Shown here piece by piece: positions 51,554 through 62,006 of a DNA stretch of 64,000 nucleotides. The stretch is taken from positions 1-64,000 of the forward strand of contig JAKVBD010000004.1 of assembly GCA_022446985.1 (NCBI GenBank). Direction: 5' to 3'. The translations under genes were made by a program, and so were the position numbers. Source of the stretch: Lentisphaerales bacterium. Its GTDB lineage: Bacteria; Verrucomicrobiota; Lentisphaeria; Lentisphaerales; Lentisphaeraceae. Numbering within the stretch: the stretch's first letter is position 1; every line of letters starts with the position of its first letter. The notes under the pieces are model-generated. The model made no database searches, was not told where the DNA came from, and saw only the letters and a list, made by a program, of their open reading frames with translations.

Positions 51554-52144
51554 TTACTCAGAGACTTTTTTAAAGACATCTACTCGAGCTGGTGGGACAT
51601 TGCCAACAACTATTTTGGACTTTACTCTTTTGAATTTTTGCAGTAAAGGGGAACGGTTGGCTCTTAGGTCATAGGTGAATTGAATAATGACACCATCATC
51701 TGTAAGAACTTCGTGCATCTGATCGATGATTTGCGTGACGATCCCTTTTGGAATACTTCTTAAAGGCAAGCTTGAAACGATAGCATCGACTTTTCCTGAC
51801 TTTTCACCTATTGTATTGCTCAATGCACAAGCATCACCTTCGATGATGTTTAACTCAGGGAAGCGTCGATGCAGGAGTTTCACCATCTTGGGTGACATCT
51901 CTATACAGAGTAAGTTGTCTTTGTTGAGTCCAACTTTGGTCAGAGCTTTAGTAATCGGACCTGTTCCGGGGCCAAGCTCTACTACAAAAGCGTCGTCTTT
52001 TTTAGGGACAAATTTTGCCATAGCTCTGCCAAGGAGTGGGGAACTGGGTACTAAGGAACCAACAGCTTTAGGATTTTTAATGAACTGTGAAATAAATGAA
52101 AAATTGGCCCTAAAAAATGAAGGTCTGCTCTGTTCTTTTTGCAT
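51554..52144 (-). CDS. SAM-dependent methyltransferase (PmtA-like/RrmJ-KsgA-like fold)
   Basis: 196 aa from ATG 52144, preceded by GGGAG; the frame extends upstream without a good site. Class I methyltransferase: VVELGPGTGPITKAL (motif I), LCIEMSPKMVKLLHRRFP, NIIEGDA and DAIVSSLPLRSIP (motif IV). The layout, with an N-terminal helix FISQFIKNPKAVGSLVPSS, resembles phospholipid N-methyltransferases of the PmtA type. Substrate is inferred, not shown. Confidence 0.82.
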   Translation of the reverse strand: MQKEQSRPSFFRANFSFISQFIKNPKAVGSLVPSSPLLGRAMAKFVPKKDDAFVVELGPGTGPITKALTKVGLNKDNLLCIEMSPKMVKLLHRRFPELNIIEGDACALSNTIGEKSGKVDAIVSSLPLRSIPKGIVTQIIDQMHEVLTDDGVIIQFTYDLRANRSPLLQKFKRVKSKIVVGNVPPARVDVFKKVSE

Positions 52145-52298
52145 GTTGCTCCCAAGTAGATAATCGATATTACCATAAGCGTGAGCTAAGGTCAAGTGCG
52201 GATGCCTGATTATTCAATTAATTCAGTTGAAGCACGGATTATATGTATTATTCTGATTATACGATGCCGGAGAAATAACCCTTAAGCCAGAAGATCAC

Positions 52299-55200
52299 AT
52301 GTCAGAAGCAAAATTTGTTCATTTAAATCTACACACAGACTACAGTATGCTGCAGGCAGCATGCCCGATAAAGAAATTAGTTGCAAGAGCCAAAGAGTTT
52401 GGAATGCCGGCTATGGCATTAACGGATTATGGTAACTTATGTGGTACGGTGGATTTTTATAATGCGACAACGAAGAACGACATTAAGCCGATTATTGGTT
52501 GTACGGTTTATGTAGCTTCAGGAAAGTATACGGATAAAAACTTTCATCAGGAAAAGCCTTCTGGTTACAGTTTGGTTCTTCTCGCTAAAGATTTTGGTGG
52601 TTATCAAAACATTTGTCGACTAAATGGCGAGTCTCACCTTAAAGGTTATCACATCAAGCCTCGTGTGGATAAAGAGCTTTTGGCAAAGCACAGCGATGGT
52701 CTTATTGCTTTATCGGCTTGTAAAAATGGCGAAATTTATGAGTTATTTAAAAAAGGTAATGACAAGAAAGCTGAAAAAGTCCTTCTGCAGTTAGTTGAGA
52801 TTTATGGGCCTGAAAATTTCTATATGGAAATTCAGGATCACGGATTCGATGAAGAGCGCGAAATAGTTAAAAAAATGATTGCTCTGGCTAGGACTCATAA
52901 TGTGCCTTTGGTTGCGACAAATGATGTTCACTACCTTGATCAAAGTGATGCCGAAGCACATGACCTTCTCATGTGTATTGGCGAAAAACGTACAGTAAGC
53001 GAAGAAAATAGACCAAAGTTTGTTGGCGATCAGTACTACTTCCGTTCGCAGGAAGAAATGATTGAACTTTTCAAGGACTACCCTGAAGCCATTAGTAATA
53101 CTCTGGCTATTGCTGAACGCTGCAAAGTAGATTTGGACTTTGAGACCAACCACTACCCAGTATATCAGTTGGAAGACGGTAGTGATAAGCAGCCTGAATA
53201 CCTTAGACAAGTTTGTATTGATAATATTCCCAGATGTTATGGATGGGAATACAAAGAAGACATGGAGCTGACTAAAGAGCAAGAAGTCATTATGGAACGT
53301 CTGGACTTCGAACTCGAGGTTATTATAAGAACGGGATTTTCATCTTACTTTCTAGTCGTCTGGGATTTTATAATTCATTCTCGAAATGAGGGGATACCAG
53401 TTGGTCCTGGTCGAGGCTCTGGTGCGGGTAGTATAGTCGCTTTCTTGTTAAGTATAACGAACCTGGATCCAATCCAATACGACTTACTATTTGAGAGATT
53501 TTTGAATCCAGAGAGGATTTCACCTCCTGACTTCGATATCGATTTTTGCGAGCGTCGTAGATATGAAGTGATCGAATACGTTCGTCAAAAGTATGGCGCG
53601 GAAAAAGTGGCACAGATTGGTACTTATGGAACTTTGAAGGCCAAAGCTGTAATCAAGGACGTAACCCGTGCCCTTGGCTTTAACCATACGGATGCGGATC
53701 GCATCACAAAGACTTTGCCGAATCATCCTAAGTTGACTCTTAAGAAAGCTCTTGATCCTGGTACACCGGATAACCCAAATGAGCTTTTCAGCGTTGATTT
53801 CAAGAACATGTATGAAAATGAAAGCTGGGTTAAGCAAATTATTGATCAGGCATTTAAACTTGAAGGCCTCAACCGTCAGATGGGAATTCACGCAGCGGGT
53901 GTGATTATCGGTGATCAGGAATTAACTAATCTTGTTCCTCTTATACAGGGACAGAATGAAGGTGAGGCTGTAACTCAGTACTCTGGAGGTCCTTGTGAAG
54001 ATCTTGGTCTTCTTAAGATGGACTTTCTTGGTTTAAGAACTCTTACTGTAATTGATGATGCAGTGAAGCTGGTTAAGAAAGGCCACGGCATAGAGATGGA
54101 TATCGAAGAGATACCCATCGACGATGAAGATACATATAAACTTTTCCAGGAAGGTCGAACGGTTGCGGTATTCCAGTATGAATCTGCTGGTATGCAGAAG
54201 TGGATGAAGCTTCTCAAGCCGACAGTTTTCCCAGACTTGATTGCGATGAATGCTTTGTATCGTCCCGGTCCTATGGAGTACATACCGACATTTATTGCCC
54301 GTAAGCATGGTGAAGAGCCTATTGAGTATGCCATTGATGATATGTCAGAATATCTTGAAGAAACTTATGGTGTAACGGTTTATCAGGAACAGGTTATGTT
54401 GCTTTCCCAGTCACTGGGTGGTTTTACCAAAGGTGAAGCAGATACACTTCGTAAGGCGATGGGTAAGAAGAAAATGGATCTTCTTGATATGCTGCGTCCG
54501 AAGTTTATGGACAATGGTGAAGCTAAAGGTTATGAGCGTAAGCAGTTAGAAGCCATCTGGGTTTCATGGGAAGCTTTTGCAGCCTACGCATTTAATAAAT
54601 CTCACTCAACTTGTTATGCCTGGGTCGCTTATCAAACGGCCTATTTGAAAGCTCATTATCCGGCAGAATTTATGGCGGCCGTTTTGACTTCGGAATTGGG
54701 TAATGCCGAGAAAGTGGCATTTTTCATTCACGAATGTAAAGAACTTGGCATTCAGATAGAGAATCCAAATGTAAACTTGAGTCAAATTTCTTTTGATGTT
54801 CATGAAGGCAAACTGCTTTATGGTTTGGCTGCAATCAAGGGTGTTGGTACTGCGGCAGCAGAGGTTATCGTTCGAGTAAGAAATGCCAATGGTCCTTTTG
54901 AAAGCTTTTTGGATTTCTGTGAAAAGGTCGAAGGCGGCGTGAACCGAAGGGTTATGGAAAACCTGGTTAAAGCCGGTGCTTTTGATTGTTTTGAAATTAA
55001 GCGTTCATGTTTATTTGCGATGATTGAGCCAGCCCTTCAAAGAGCACAGTCGACAGCAAGTGATCGTGCATCTGGTCAAGGTTCTCTCTTTGATATGCTT
55101 TCAGATGAAGATATGGCAGATTCAAAGTTGGACGTGCTTGTACCGGATTTACCGGAGTGGCACGATAAAGAACGTTTGGATAACGAAAAATTACTTTTGG

Positions 55201-56111
55201 GCTTTTATGCAACAGGTCATCCGCTTGGTCAGTACGAGAGAATTATAAAACGTTTCAGTTCTTCAGATTTGATTCGCTTAAAACAGGAAACAGAAGAGCA
55301 GGGTGTTAAGTTTGGAGCCATGATCCAGACTGTTATGATGAAGACGACCAAGAAGGACAATAAGCCCTGGGCGATTTTGGTTGTTGAAGATTTAGCCGAC
55401 TCTATAGAATGTCTTTGTTTTCCGGACGCTTACAACAAATGTAAAGATTTACTGCGTTCAGAAGCACCTGTATTTATTGAGGGTGTTTACCAGTATAACG
55501 AAGAAGAGGACAATCGAAAAATCATTGTCAGAAATGTTCTTCCTATGACAGATGCAGTAAGTGCTTACACGACGGAAGTCCAAGTGCGTTTTACTGAAGA
55601 GTCTTTTACTCCTGAAGCGATGACTCAGTTGAAAGGTATTATCGAGACTCGCCGTAGCGAGCTGGATGATTATGAAAAGGCGCATTTAGTCAAGACTGCG
55701 ATGTGTTACTTTGAGGAAAGCGATGCGGACTTTTACGCTAAGTTTATGACTTATCTGTCAGATACTTTTAATGCGGTGACTTCAGTAGAGCAGATGCAGG
55801 CACTTGTAAGAACTCCGCGTTTTGGCTGTATGAATACCCCAGAAAGTTATTTTTCTCCTGAGCAAAAGGAGTTCTTAGCTAAGAAAACGAGTGAAATAAA
55901 GAGTAAGTGCCCACTGGTTCTCTGTGTCAAGTCGAATACTGGAGATATAGCTTTTATTGAAGCTGGAGTTGGTTTTAGAGTTAACCCGACCTGGGACTTC
56001 ATTAGCTCAATTAATTACCTGTTTGGAGAAAAAGCAATTCGTGTGAAGGTCGATAAATCAGTTCCTGAGGTTCGTAAGAGGAAATTTTTCAAGAAGGAAA
56101 AAGCCAGCTAG
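52299..56111 (+). CDS. dnaE: DNA polymerase III alpha subunit
   Basis: 1270 aa. The replicative polymerase: an N-terminal PHP domain (HLNLHTDYSMLQAACPIK, ALTDYGNLCGTVDFY), the palm with catalytic acids in PPDFDIDFCERRR, GPGRGSGAGSIV, the finger PGPMEYIPTF and IARKHGE, YQEQVMLLSQSLGGFT, and the tandem HhH and OB domains towards the C-terminus. Length is a little above the usual 1160. It overlaps the convergent kinase gene by four bases. Confidence 0.95.
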   Translation: MSEAKFVHLNLHTDYSMLQAACPIKKLVARAKEFGMPAMALTDYGNLCGTVDFYNATTKNDIKPIIGCTVYVASGKYTDKNFHQEKPSGYSLVLLAKDFGGYQNICRLNGESHLKGYHIKPRVDKELLAKHSDGLIALSACKNGEIYELFKKGNDKKAEKVLLQLVEIYGPENFYMEIQDHGFDEEREIVKKMIALARTHNVPLVATNDVHYLDQSDAEAHDLLMCIGEKRTVSEENRPKFVGDQYYFRSQEEMIELFKDYPEAISNTLAIAERCKVDLDFETNHYPVYQLEDGSDKQPEYLRQVCIDNIPRCYGWEYKEDMELTKEQEVIMERLDFELEVIIRTGFSSYFLVVWDFIIHSRNEGIPVGPGRGSGAGSIVAFLLSITNLDPIQYDLLFERFLNPERISPPDFDIDFCERRRYEVIEYVRQKYGAEKVAQIGTYGTLKAKAVIKDVTRALGFNHTDADRITKTLPNHPKLTLKKALDPGTPDNPNELFSVDFKNMYENESWVKQIIDQAFKLEGLNRQMGIHAAGVIIGDQELTNLVPLIQGQNEGEAVTQYSGGPCEDLGLLKMDFLGLRTLTVIDDAVKLVKKGHGIEMDIEEIPIDDEDTYKLFQEGRTVAVFQYESAGMQKWMKLLKPTVFPDLIAMNALYRPGPMEYIPTFIARKHGEEPIEYAIDDMSEYLEETYGVTVYQEQVMLLSQSLGGFTKGEADTLRKAMGKKKMDLLDMLRPKFMDNGEAKGYERKQLEAIWVSWEAFAAYAFNKSHSTCYAWVAYQTAYLKAHYPAEFMAAVLTSELGNAEKVAFFIHECKELGIQIENPNVNLSQISFDVHEGKLLYGLAAIKGVGTAAAEVIVRVRNANGPFESFLDFCEKVEGGVNRRVMENLVKAGAFDCFEIKRSCLFAMIEPALQRAQSTASDRASGQGSLFDMLSDEDMADSKLDVLVPDLPEWHDKERLDNEKLLLGFYATGHPLGQYERIIKRFSSSDLIRLKQETEEQGVKFGAMIQTVMMKTTKKDNKPWAILVVEDLADSIECLCFPDAYNKCKDLLRSEAPVFIEGVYQYNEEEDNRKIIVRNVLPMTDAVSAYTTEVQVRFTEESFTPEAMTQLKGIIETRRSELDDYEKAHLVKTAMCYFEESDADFYAKFMTYLSDTFNAVTSVEQMQALVRTPRFGCMNTPESYFSPEQKEFLAKKTSEIKSKCPLVLCVKSNTGDIAFIEAGVGFRVNPTWDFISSINYLFGEKAIRVKVDKSVPEVRKRKFFKKEKAS

Positions 56112-59014
56112 CTTACAGATTTGAGCTCAGTAATAACAGCTTTAACTTTATTTAACTCTTCTGCAAGGGCCTCCATATCGAAGTTATTGAATCCTGTATT
56201 CAGTGCAAGTATCCACTTCCTGAATATTTTACTTGGCTTCTCAACAGAGAGTTTAGTAAGCTCTTTGATTAATGAGTTCAATTCACTTATTTCCAAAGAT
56301 TCTGCAGCTTGTTGGATTTCTTTTAGAAAATTATTCTCTAAAATGTCAGAAATCTCTGCACATGTTGCAGAGTCTTCTTGTTCTGATAATACAGTGGTAA
56401 GTGTTTCGGAAGTTTGAAGGAAGTCTGACAGGACTTCTAAGAGTGAGTTTTGTTGTATTGGTTTATAGAGGTATGCATCAAAAACTTTTTTAATTTCAGC
56501 TTCAGCATCTTTTACCGCATTGGCGGTGATGGCGATTACTGGAATATTCTGTAGCTTTTTATCTTCATTAATGATGGAAGTGGCTTTAATGCCATTCATT
56601 ACTGGCATCTTAATATCCATAAGTATAAGGTCAGGTATGTGCTCTCTTGCTATTTCTATGGCTTGCTTGCCATTTTCGGCCTCGATAATTTTAAATGGAA
56701 ATTTCTCAAGATAAGTTTTGATCATATCTTTATTTAGTGTGACATCGTCAGCAATCAGAATTGTAGCTTCGGTAAATGAATAATGCTTTTCACTTTCTTC
56801 ATCTTCCTGTTTAGTAATATCAAAGCTTTCCACCCTAGATATAGTAATGACAAACTTAGTTCCTTTATTTACTTCACTTGTGACTTCTATATTACCATTC
56901 ATGATGTGAATTAGCTTTTGGGTAATTGCCAGCCCAAGACCAGTTCCTTCAATTTCGTTATGATCTACTTGTTCAAAAGAGTCAAAGATATTATTTAACT
57001 TTTCTTTTGGAATTCCACGACCAGTATCTTCAATAGAAAAAATCAATTCATTGCTTTCTGTAAAGTCGAAAACTTTGAGGGTGATTGATCCTTTTTCTGT
57101 AAATTTTATGGCATTACCAATAATATTATTTAACACTTGTTTGATTCTGGTTTCATCGATGAGGATTGCATTGGGAAGATTTTCTGATATTTCCAAATTA
57201 AACTTTAAGTTTTTCTGTTTTAACAGGGCTGCAAATTGTTCTGGTACACTTTGGAACAATGCTCGAGTATTGATACTGCCAAACCTAAGTTCTAGTTTAC
57301 CTGCCTCAACTTTAGAGAGGTCCAAAATATCGTTAATTAAAGAGAGAAGAGTTTTACCACTGTTGCGGACAATTTTTAGATAACGGCTGTGCTCTGGATC
57401 AGTTAATTTTTTAGTCAGTATGTCTGTGTAACCAAGAATAGCATTCATAGGGGTGCGAATTTCATGCGACATATTTGCTAGGAATAAACTCTTACTTTTA
57501 TTAGCGGCTTCAGCATTATTCTTAGCCTCTTCGAGCAATTTTAGAGCCTCTATGATTTCAGTTGTTCTTTCTTCTACACGCTTTTCCAGTTTAAGGTTAC
57601 TGCCTTTTAATTGGTCGATAACATCTTCTATGACTGATGATCTTTTATTCAGTTCGTAGGCTAACTGGCCGAGCTCATCTTCTCGATTTTCTTCGACCCA
57701 TACTGGATTTTCACTGACATCTGCTTGCTGAAGCTTTTGGCACATCTGATTTAAAGGACCGGTAATTTTAAAATTGAAGATGTAGGCCATGATAGCAAGA
57801 ATGGCAAATTCGACTATGACCAACATTGAAAGTAGCGAGTACTTCACTTTTAGAGTAAAGGCGTTTATTTTCGCTAGGGGGGTCGCTACGACAAGTTTCC
57901 AGCCGGTTTCTGGCATGATGAAAATAGAATGCATTGCAGTTTCTTTGAGCAATGGGTCATTTTCGATAAAGAAGTAAGATTCTTCTTCTGAAATTTTAGA
58001 ATTAATAAAGGATGAGATGAGTAAACCTTCCTGAGGTTCAATTTGATAACTTGTGGCTGCAATTGTTTTGGCTTGCTGTTCAATACTTTTGTTGCCTTTT
58101 TGATTATTAATCAAGCTGTCATTTATTTTTTTAAGCTCTAGGTAGAGTTTTCTTAGGCTAGGTAAGTCTCGCTGGATTTCCTCCATATCTTTGTATTCTT
58201 CAGAACGGTTTCCATCTGTTACTGTGACTCTTTTTGAAATTTGAGGGTCAGGAAAAGATAATAATTTATTATTCCTGTCCACGGCGAATAGATAGCCTCC
58301 AAAAGAAGCGGCTTTTTGATTAAAGAACTCATTTAGACCTTTCAGTTTGAGGTCAATAGTTGTCACACCAGTAAATTGATCATTTTCATATATCGGTGCA
58401 GTACAAGTAACCATAGGCTCGAATGAGTAGGGGTCCATGTAGGACTTAGACCAATAGACATTATCCTTATCTAAAAATCTGGCGGGGACATACCACTCTT
58501 CATTATGGTAGCCGGGACCATTAGGATCATTGTAGTCATCGTAAAATTGTAAACTGCCGTCTTTATCTCTACCCCAGAAAAAGCTTGAGCGCTTGCGGTC
58601 CGATACAAATTGATGGGGTTCGGGCCAGATACCACCACCGGCTATAGTATCGAGTCCTTGAAAGTCGATGATGCCAGGGAAGTTGTTCATATAGATTTCA
58701 GGCTTTTTATCGAGACTTTCAGCTAGCCTGGCAATTGATTTAGTGAGGCTCTCTGTTTGTGCAACTCTGTTACTTATTTCTGAGACAATATTATTTCCCA
58801 GTTCGTGTGTGAATTTATACTCACGCTCGTGTAGAATAGTTTTTTCAGTATAGGCAAGAACAGCATATGTCGTAATTATGAGCACAAGGAAAAGTGCAAA
58901 AAGGTATAAAGTAAGTTTAACTTTTAGGGTATTGATGAAAGAAGGTTGAGGTCTTTCATGGTATTTTTTGAGTTGATGTCCTGTTTGATCAGACACTTTA
59001 TGTTGCCCCTTCAT
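56108..59014 (-). CDS. membrane hybrid histidine kinase with dCACHE-type sensor
   Basis: 968 aa. An N-terminal membrane helix (about 33-55), an extracytoplasmic double-CACHE-like sensor (about 60-390, GIIDFQGLDTIAGGGIW, NEEWYVPARFLD, MVTCTAPIY), a second helix, HAMP, a coiled-coil, HisKA ([18 protein letters not shown]), ATPase (IEDTGRGIPKE, GTGLGLAI), and a receiver (LMDIKMPVMNG). A helical C-terminal domain ends FNNFDMEALAEELNK, like that of the kinase at 16375-18702. The gene sits next to the decayed xylFGH transporter. Confidence 0.92.
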   Translation of the reverse strand: MKGQHKVSDQTGHQLKKYHERPQPSFINTLKVKLTLYLFALFLVLIITTYAVLAYTEKTILHEREYKFTHELGNNIVSEISNRVAQTESLTKSIARLAESLDKKPEIYMNNFPGIIDFQGLDTIAGGGIWPEPHQFVSDRKRSSFFWGRDKDGSLQFYDDYNDPNGPGYHNEEWYVPARFLDKDNVYWSKSYMDPYSFEPMVTCTAPIYENDQFTGVTTIDLKLKGLNEFFNQKAASFGGYLFAVDRNNKLLSFPDPQISKRVTVTDGNRSEEYKDMEEIQRDLPSLRKLYLELKKINDSLINNQKGNKSIEQQAKTIAATSYQIEPQEGLLISSFINSKISEEESYFFIENDPLLKETAMHSIFIMPETGWKLVVATPLAKINAFTLKVKYSLLSMLVIVEFAILAIMAYIFNFKITGPLNQMCQKLQQADVSENPVWVEENREDELGQLAYELNKRSSVIEDVIDQLKGSNLKLEKRVEERTTEIIEALKLLEEAKNNAEAANKSKSLFLANMSHEIRTPMNAILGYTDILTKKLTDPEHSRYLKIVRNSGKTLLSLINDILDLSKVEAGKLELRFGSINTRALFQSVPEQFAALLKQKNLKFNLEISENLPNAILIDETRIKQVLNNIIGNAIKFTEKGSITLKVFDFTESNELIFSIEDTGRGIPKEKLNNIFDSFEQVDHNEIEGTGLGLAITQKLIHIMNGNIEVTSEVNKGTKFVITISRVESFDITKQEDEESEKHYSFTEATILIADDVTLNKDMIKTYLEKFPFKIIEAENGKQAIEIAREHIPDLILMDIKMPVMNGIKATSIINEDKKLQNIPVIAITANAVKDAEAEIKKVFDAYLYKPIQQNSLLEVLSDFLQTSETLTTVLSEQEDSATCAEISDILENNFLKEIQQAAESLEISELNSLIKELTKLSVEKPSKIFRKWILALNTGFNNFDMEALAEELNKVKAVITELKSVS

Positions 59015-59120
59015 ATTTTTCGCTCAGCAATTATCCGCAATATGTCTGCCAGATGGTGTTATAATAGAATAATAACACAAAATTATATTTATGAGCGTAC
59101 AGTTCGTAGGGGTTAAGTTA

Positions 59121-60162
59121 TGAAGAATATAGGGCTAGTAAGAGTCTCGCTAATTCTGAGCATTTTGTTGTTTTATCCTTGGGGCAAATTGGAGGAAATG
59201 AAGTTGAGTCTCTAGTGAGTGAAAAAAACAGTCATTGGTTTTTCTATGGATACGCTCAAGGAATCGAGATGGCAAAAAGACCTTGATTTATTTATGGCAC
59301 GTGCAAAAGAGCTGGGCGCGGAGGTCAAGGTTCAATCGGCGAATAGTGATTATACTCGACAGATTAAGAATATTCAGTCGCTGATTTCATAGGGGGTAGA
59401 CTTTTAGTTGTCATTCCACATAATGGCGAGGCCATGGCTAAAGCGGTTGAATTGGCACATGAGGCAGGAGTGCCGGTTATAGCTTATGACCGCTTGTTAA
59501 CTTCTTGTGATCTTGACTTGTATATAACTTTTGATAATGAAAGAGTTGGTGAGATTCAGGGTAACTACCTTGTCGAGAATTTACCAGATGATAAGGAAAA
59601 TAAGATCATCAGGATTTATGGGGCACCGACTGACAATAATGCTAAGCTTTTCAAAGCCGGTCAAGATAAAGCTTTGAAGACAGCGATAGAGTCAGGGGAA
59701 ATCAAAGTAATACATGAAGATTGGGCCCAGAATTGGGAGTCGCAAAATGCTAAAAAATAATGAACGCGGCCATCAGTAAAAATAGCAAAGGTTTCGATGC
59801 CGTTTTGGCTGTAAATGATGGAACTGCTGGGGGGAGCTGTTCAAACTCTCATGGAAGAGGGCCTAGCCGGAGATGTTGTGGTGACAGGGCAGGATGCAGA
59901 TCTTGTCGCGATACAAAGGATCATGGCAGAAACGCAGCATATGACAATTTATAAACCGGTTAAAGTGATTGCGAAAAGAACGGCAGAACTAGCCGTTAAT
60001 CTTGCCCAAGGTAAACCGGTCATTGCCGGGAACAGCATAGATAATGGTCTTAAGAAAGTCCCCAGCGTGCTTTTAGATGTAACCGTAGTGACTAAAGAAA
60101 ATGTTGAGTCGACTGTGGTTAGAGATGGTTTTCACTTTAAAGAATCTTTAGGAATAAAGTAA
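59121..60162 (+). pseudogene. xylF: decayed xylF (D-xylose-binding protein)
   Basis: The protein is XylF-like throughout: GFSMDTLKESRWQKDLDLF, SANSDYTRQIKNIQSLIS, VIPHNGEAMAKAVEL, PVIAYDRLLTSCDLDLYITF, VNDGTAGG and TGQDADLVAIQRIM. But the signal region ends with TAG TGA at about 59214-59219, TAG replaces a Gln at about 59389, one base is lost near 59402, one A is lost from an A-run near 59750 and one G is gained near 59830. A native protein would be a periplasmic xylose receptor of about 330 aa. Confidence 0.88.
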
Positions 60163-60399
60163 ATGGCGACGTTATTGTCAGTCAAAAGCCTGATGAAGAC
60201 TTTTCCTGGAGTAAAGGCCCTTGATCAACTTCATCTTAGTCAAAGCAGAGCCCTATCCCGAAATCGTGACTTTCAAAATAGCAGATCACAGAAACATCCC
60301 CCTGCGCAGCTGCTTGTTGCTTTCTTAATAGCCCGTCACTTTTATGACAATTGTTATGGAGAACGAGGTTATCGCATGCTCTGTGAGAATAGTTCGTAG
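60163..60399 (+). pseudogene. xylG: remnant of xylG (xylose ABC ATPase) start
   Basis: Only about the first 26 codons resemble the XylG start (LLSVKSLMKTFPGVKALDQLHL); the ATPase core with Walker A is missing. The rest of the frame matches nothing I recognise. A large deletion has joined the start of xylG to the middle of xylH. Confidence 0.75.
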
Positions 60400-60419
60400 C
60401 ATTAGTTTTATGGTTTCTC

Positions 60420-61285
60420 ATGGGGAAGCTAATAACCAGTCATGAAGTACCATCTTTTATTATAACCCTTGGCGGTTTGTTAGTCTTTAAAGGATTGTTC
60501 TGGTTGGTTATTCGAAATCAGACAGTGAATGCTTCCAAGGGTGGTGAAGAAAATATAATGTCAATGTTGACGACCTTCTCATTTTCTGGTGTCGCCAGTT
60601 TTGTCATCTTGGCTGTTATTTGTTTCTCTCTTTTTGTTTTTATGCAAAAGCGCCGGAAAACTCAGCAAGAGTATGATTTGAGGCGGAGACTTTTGAGAAG
60701 GGCTATCTTAAAACCTTTGTCATTTGTCAGGCACTTTTGCTTATGACTATTGTGCTGATTCAGTTTCGCGGTATTCCGGTCTCCCTCATTGTATTGGGCA
60801 TAGTTGCTTTAGCTGTTTTTATATTGACAAAACATACTGCTTTTGGACGTTATCTATATACTATCGGAGGTAATAAGGAAGCTGCCGTTATCTCAGGGAT
60901 TCCTGTTAAAAAAGTGACCTGTATGGCTTACATGATTTTGGGCGGATTAGTGGCTTTAACCGGTTTTATGCAGGCGGCTTATCAAGGTTAATCTACGAGT
61001 ACGGTTGGTGACTTGGTGGAACTGGATGCTATAGCAGCTTGTGTTATCGGCGGGACAAGTCTTAAAGGCGGGCGCGGTTCTGTTGGTGGAGTTATTATTG
61101 GCGCTTTAATTATGGCTTCACTTTTGAATGGAATGACGCTTCTGACAGTTAGTCCAGAGTTAAAATTGATAGCTCGTGGTGGAGTACTTGTTTTAGCTGT
61201 TTGGCTGGATGTTTTTCTACTCGTAAAAAATAAGTGGAGCCCGACCTCCGGGCCCCACAACACAGGTTGTAGGAGAAGTGTTTAG
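60420..61285 (+). pseudogene. xylH: decayed xylH (xylose ABC permease)
   Basis: Two large pieces remain. The first (60420-60746) holds EVPSFIITLGGLLVFKGLFWL; the second (60737-61285, interrupted by TAA at about 60989) holds FRGIPVSLIVLGIV, TIGGNKEAAVISGIPV, ACVIGGTSLKGGRGSVGGVI and LLTVSPELKLIARGGVLVLAVW, the XylH/RbsC permease motifs. The first third of the gene is lost. Frames change near 60740. Confidence 0.85.
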
Positions 61286-61351
61286 CGTTTTCTTCTATAG
61301 GGAGAAGAATGCTTCAGAGTAAAACGTTTTGAATTTAATGATCTTTTCATT

Positions 61352-61513
61352 TTAGTGACAATGCCTTCCTCTAGGATGGTGGTGCCAATCGTGGCAATCT
61401 TCATATAAGTCTATGTCTATGTGCCAGCTGGGGCAGTCGTCATAGTGACCATGACAACCGCTTAGTATTGCTGTTAAAACAATGGCTAAGAAAAGCTTGG
61501 CAAAAGTATTCAT
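61352..61513 (-). CDS. small His/Cys-rich lipoprotein (53 aa)
   Basis: Too short for usual calls. From ATG 61513 to TAA 61352. Signal MNTFAKLFLAIVLTAILSGC with the lipid Cys at 20, then a short tail with Cys residues at 27, 40 and 52 and many His residues (CHDWHHHPRGRHCH at the end). It starts two bases after the stop of the preceding His-rich gene. A metal-binding envelope protein is the obvious guess. Confidence 0.6.
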   Translation of the reverse strand: MNTFAKLFLAIVLTAILSGCHGHYDDCPSWHIDIDLYEDCHDWHHHPRGRHCH

Positions 61514-61514
61514 G

Positions 61515-62006
61515 TTACCAATCCCAGAGAATGCTGACGGTATTTCTGGATCCGCAAGGTTTTCTTGGTCGCCAGACTTTTACAGTTTGATAATCGTAGA
61601 AGCCAGGAATGATTTGCTCTTTGTAGTAGCCTCCACATACTTGAACTTTGACAAACGCTCCACAAGGCTTTCTATGGTATTCATAGCGTGGAGGAATCCA
61701 GACTTTGTGACATCTTTGTGGGACCCAGACTTTTTTAGTGACGTATTCGTAATGGCCATGCCTCGAGTGTGAGTGATGAGACGGGTAATGGCTGATATGT
61801 CTATCGTATTGTCTCGTATGAGAGTGCTTATGCTTGAGAAATTCATGAATCAGGTGCTTTGGGTGTTTGTGTTCACTGTGATTATTTTTGTGAACTTTGT
61901 AATCATATTTGTGCTTATCGTTGTGATTAAAGTTTCTGACTTTGCTTTCAGCGTTGGTGGTCAGTGTTACAGCGCTCATGGCGATAAGGCCGATTAAAAA
62001 TTTCAT
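61515..62006 (-). CDS. secreted His-rich protein
   Basis: 163 aa from ATG 62006 (GGAGGTTCAAATT upstream; the frame extends 5 codons further without a site). Signal MKFLIGLIAMSAVTLTTNA, then a long His/Lys/Asn-rich region (about 20-80; KHKHSHTRQ, HYPSHHSHSRHGHY), then a Tyr/Val/Trp-rich C-terminal part with repeats KKVWVPQRCHKVWIPPRY and VKVWRPRKPC. The C-terminal pattern (YEYV.KKVWVP) recurs in small secreted proteins of PVC bacteria. Metal binding is likely from composition. Confidence 0.75.
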   Translation of the reverse strand: MKFLIGLIAMSAVTLTTNAESKVRNFNHNDKHKYDYKVHKNNHSEHKHPKHLIHEFLKHKHSHTRQYDRHISHYPSHHSHSRHGHYEYVTKKVWVPQRCHKVWIPPRYEYHRKPCGAFVKVQVCGGYYKEQIIPGFYDYQTVKVWRPRKPCGSRNTVSILWDW

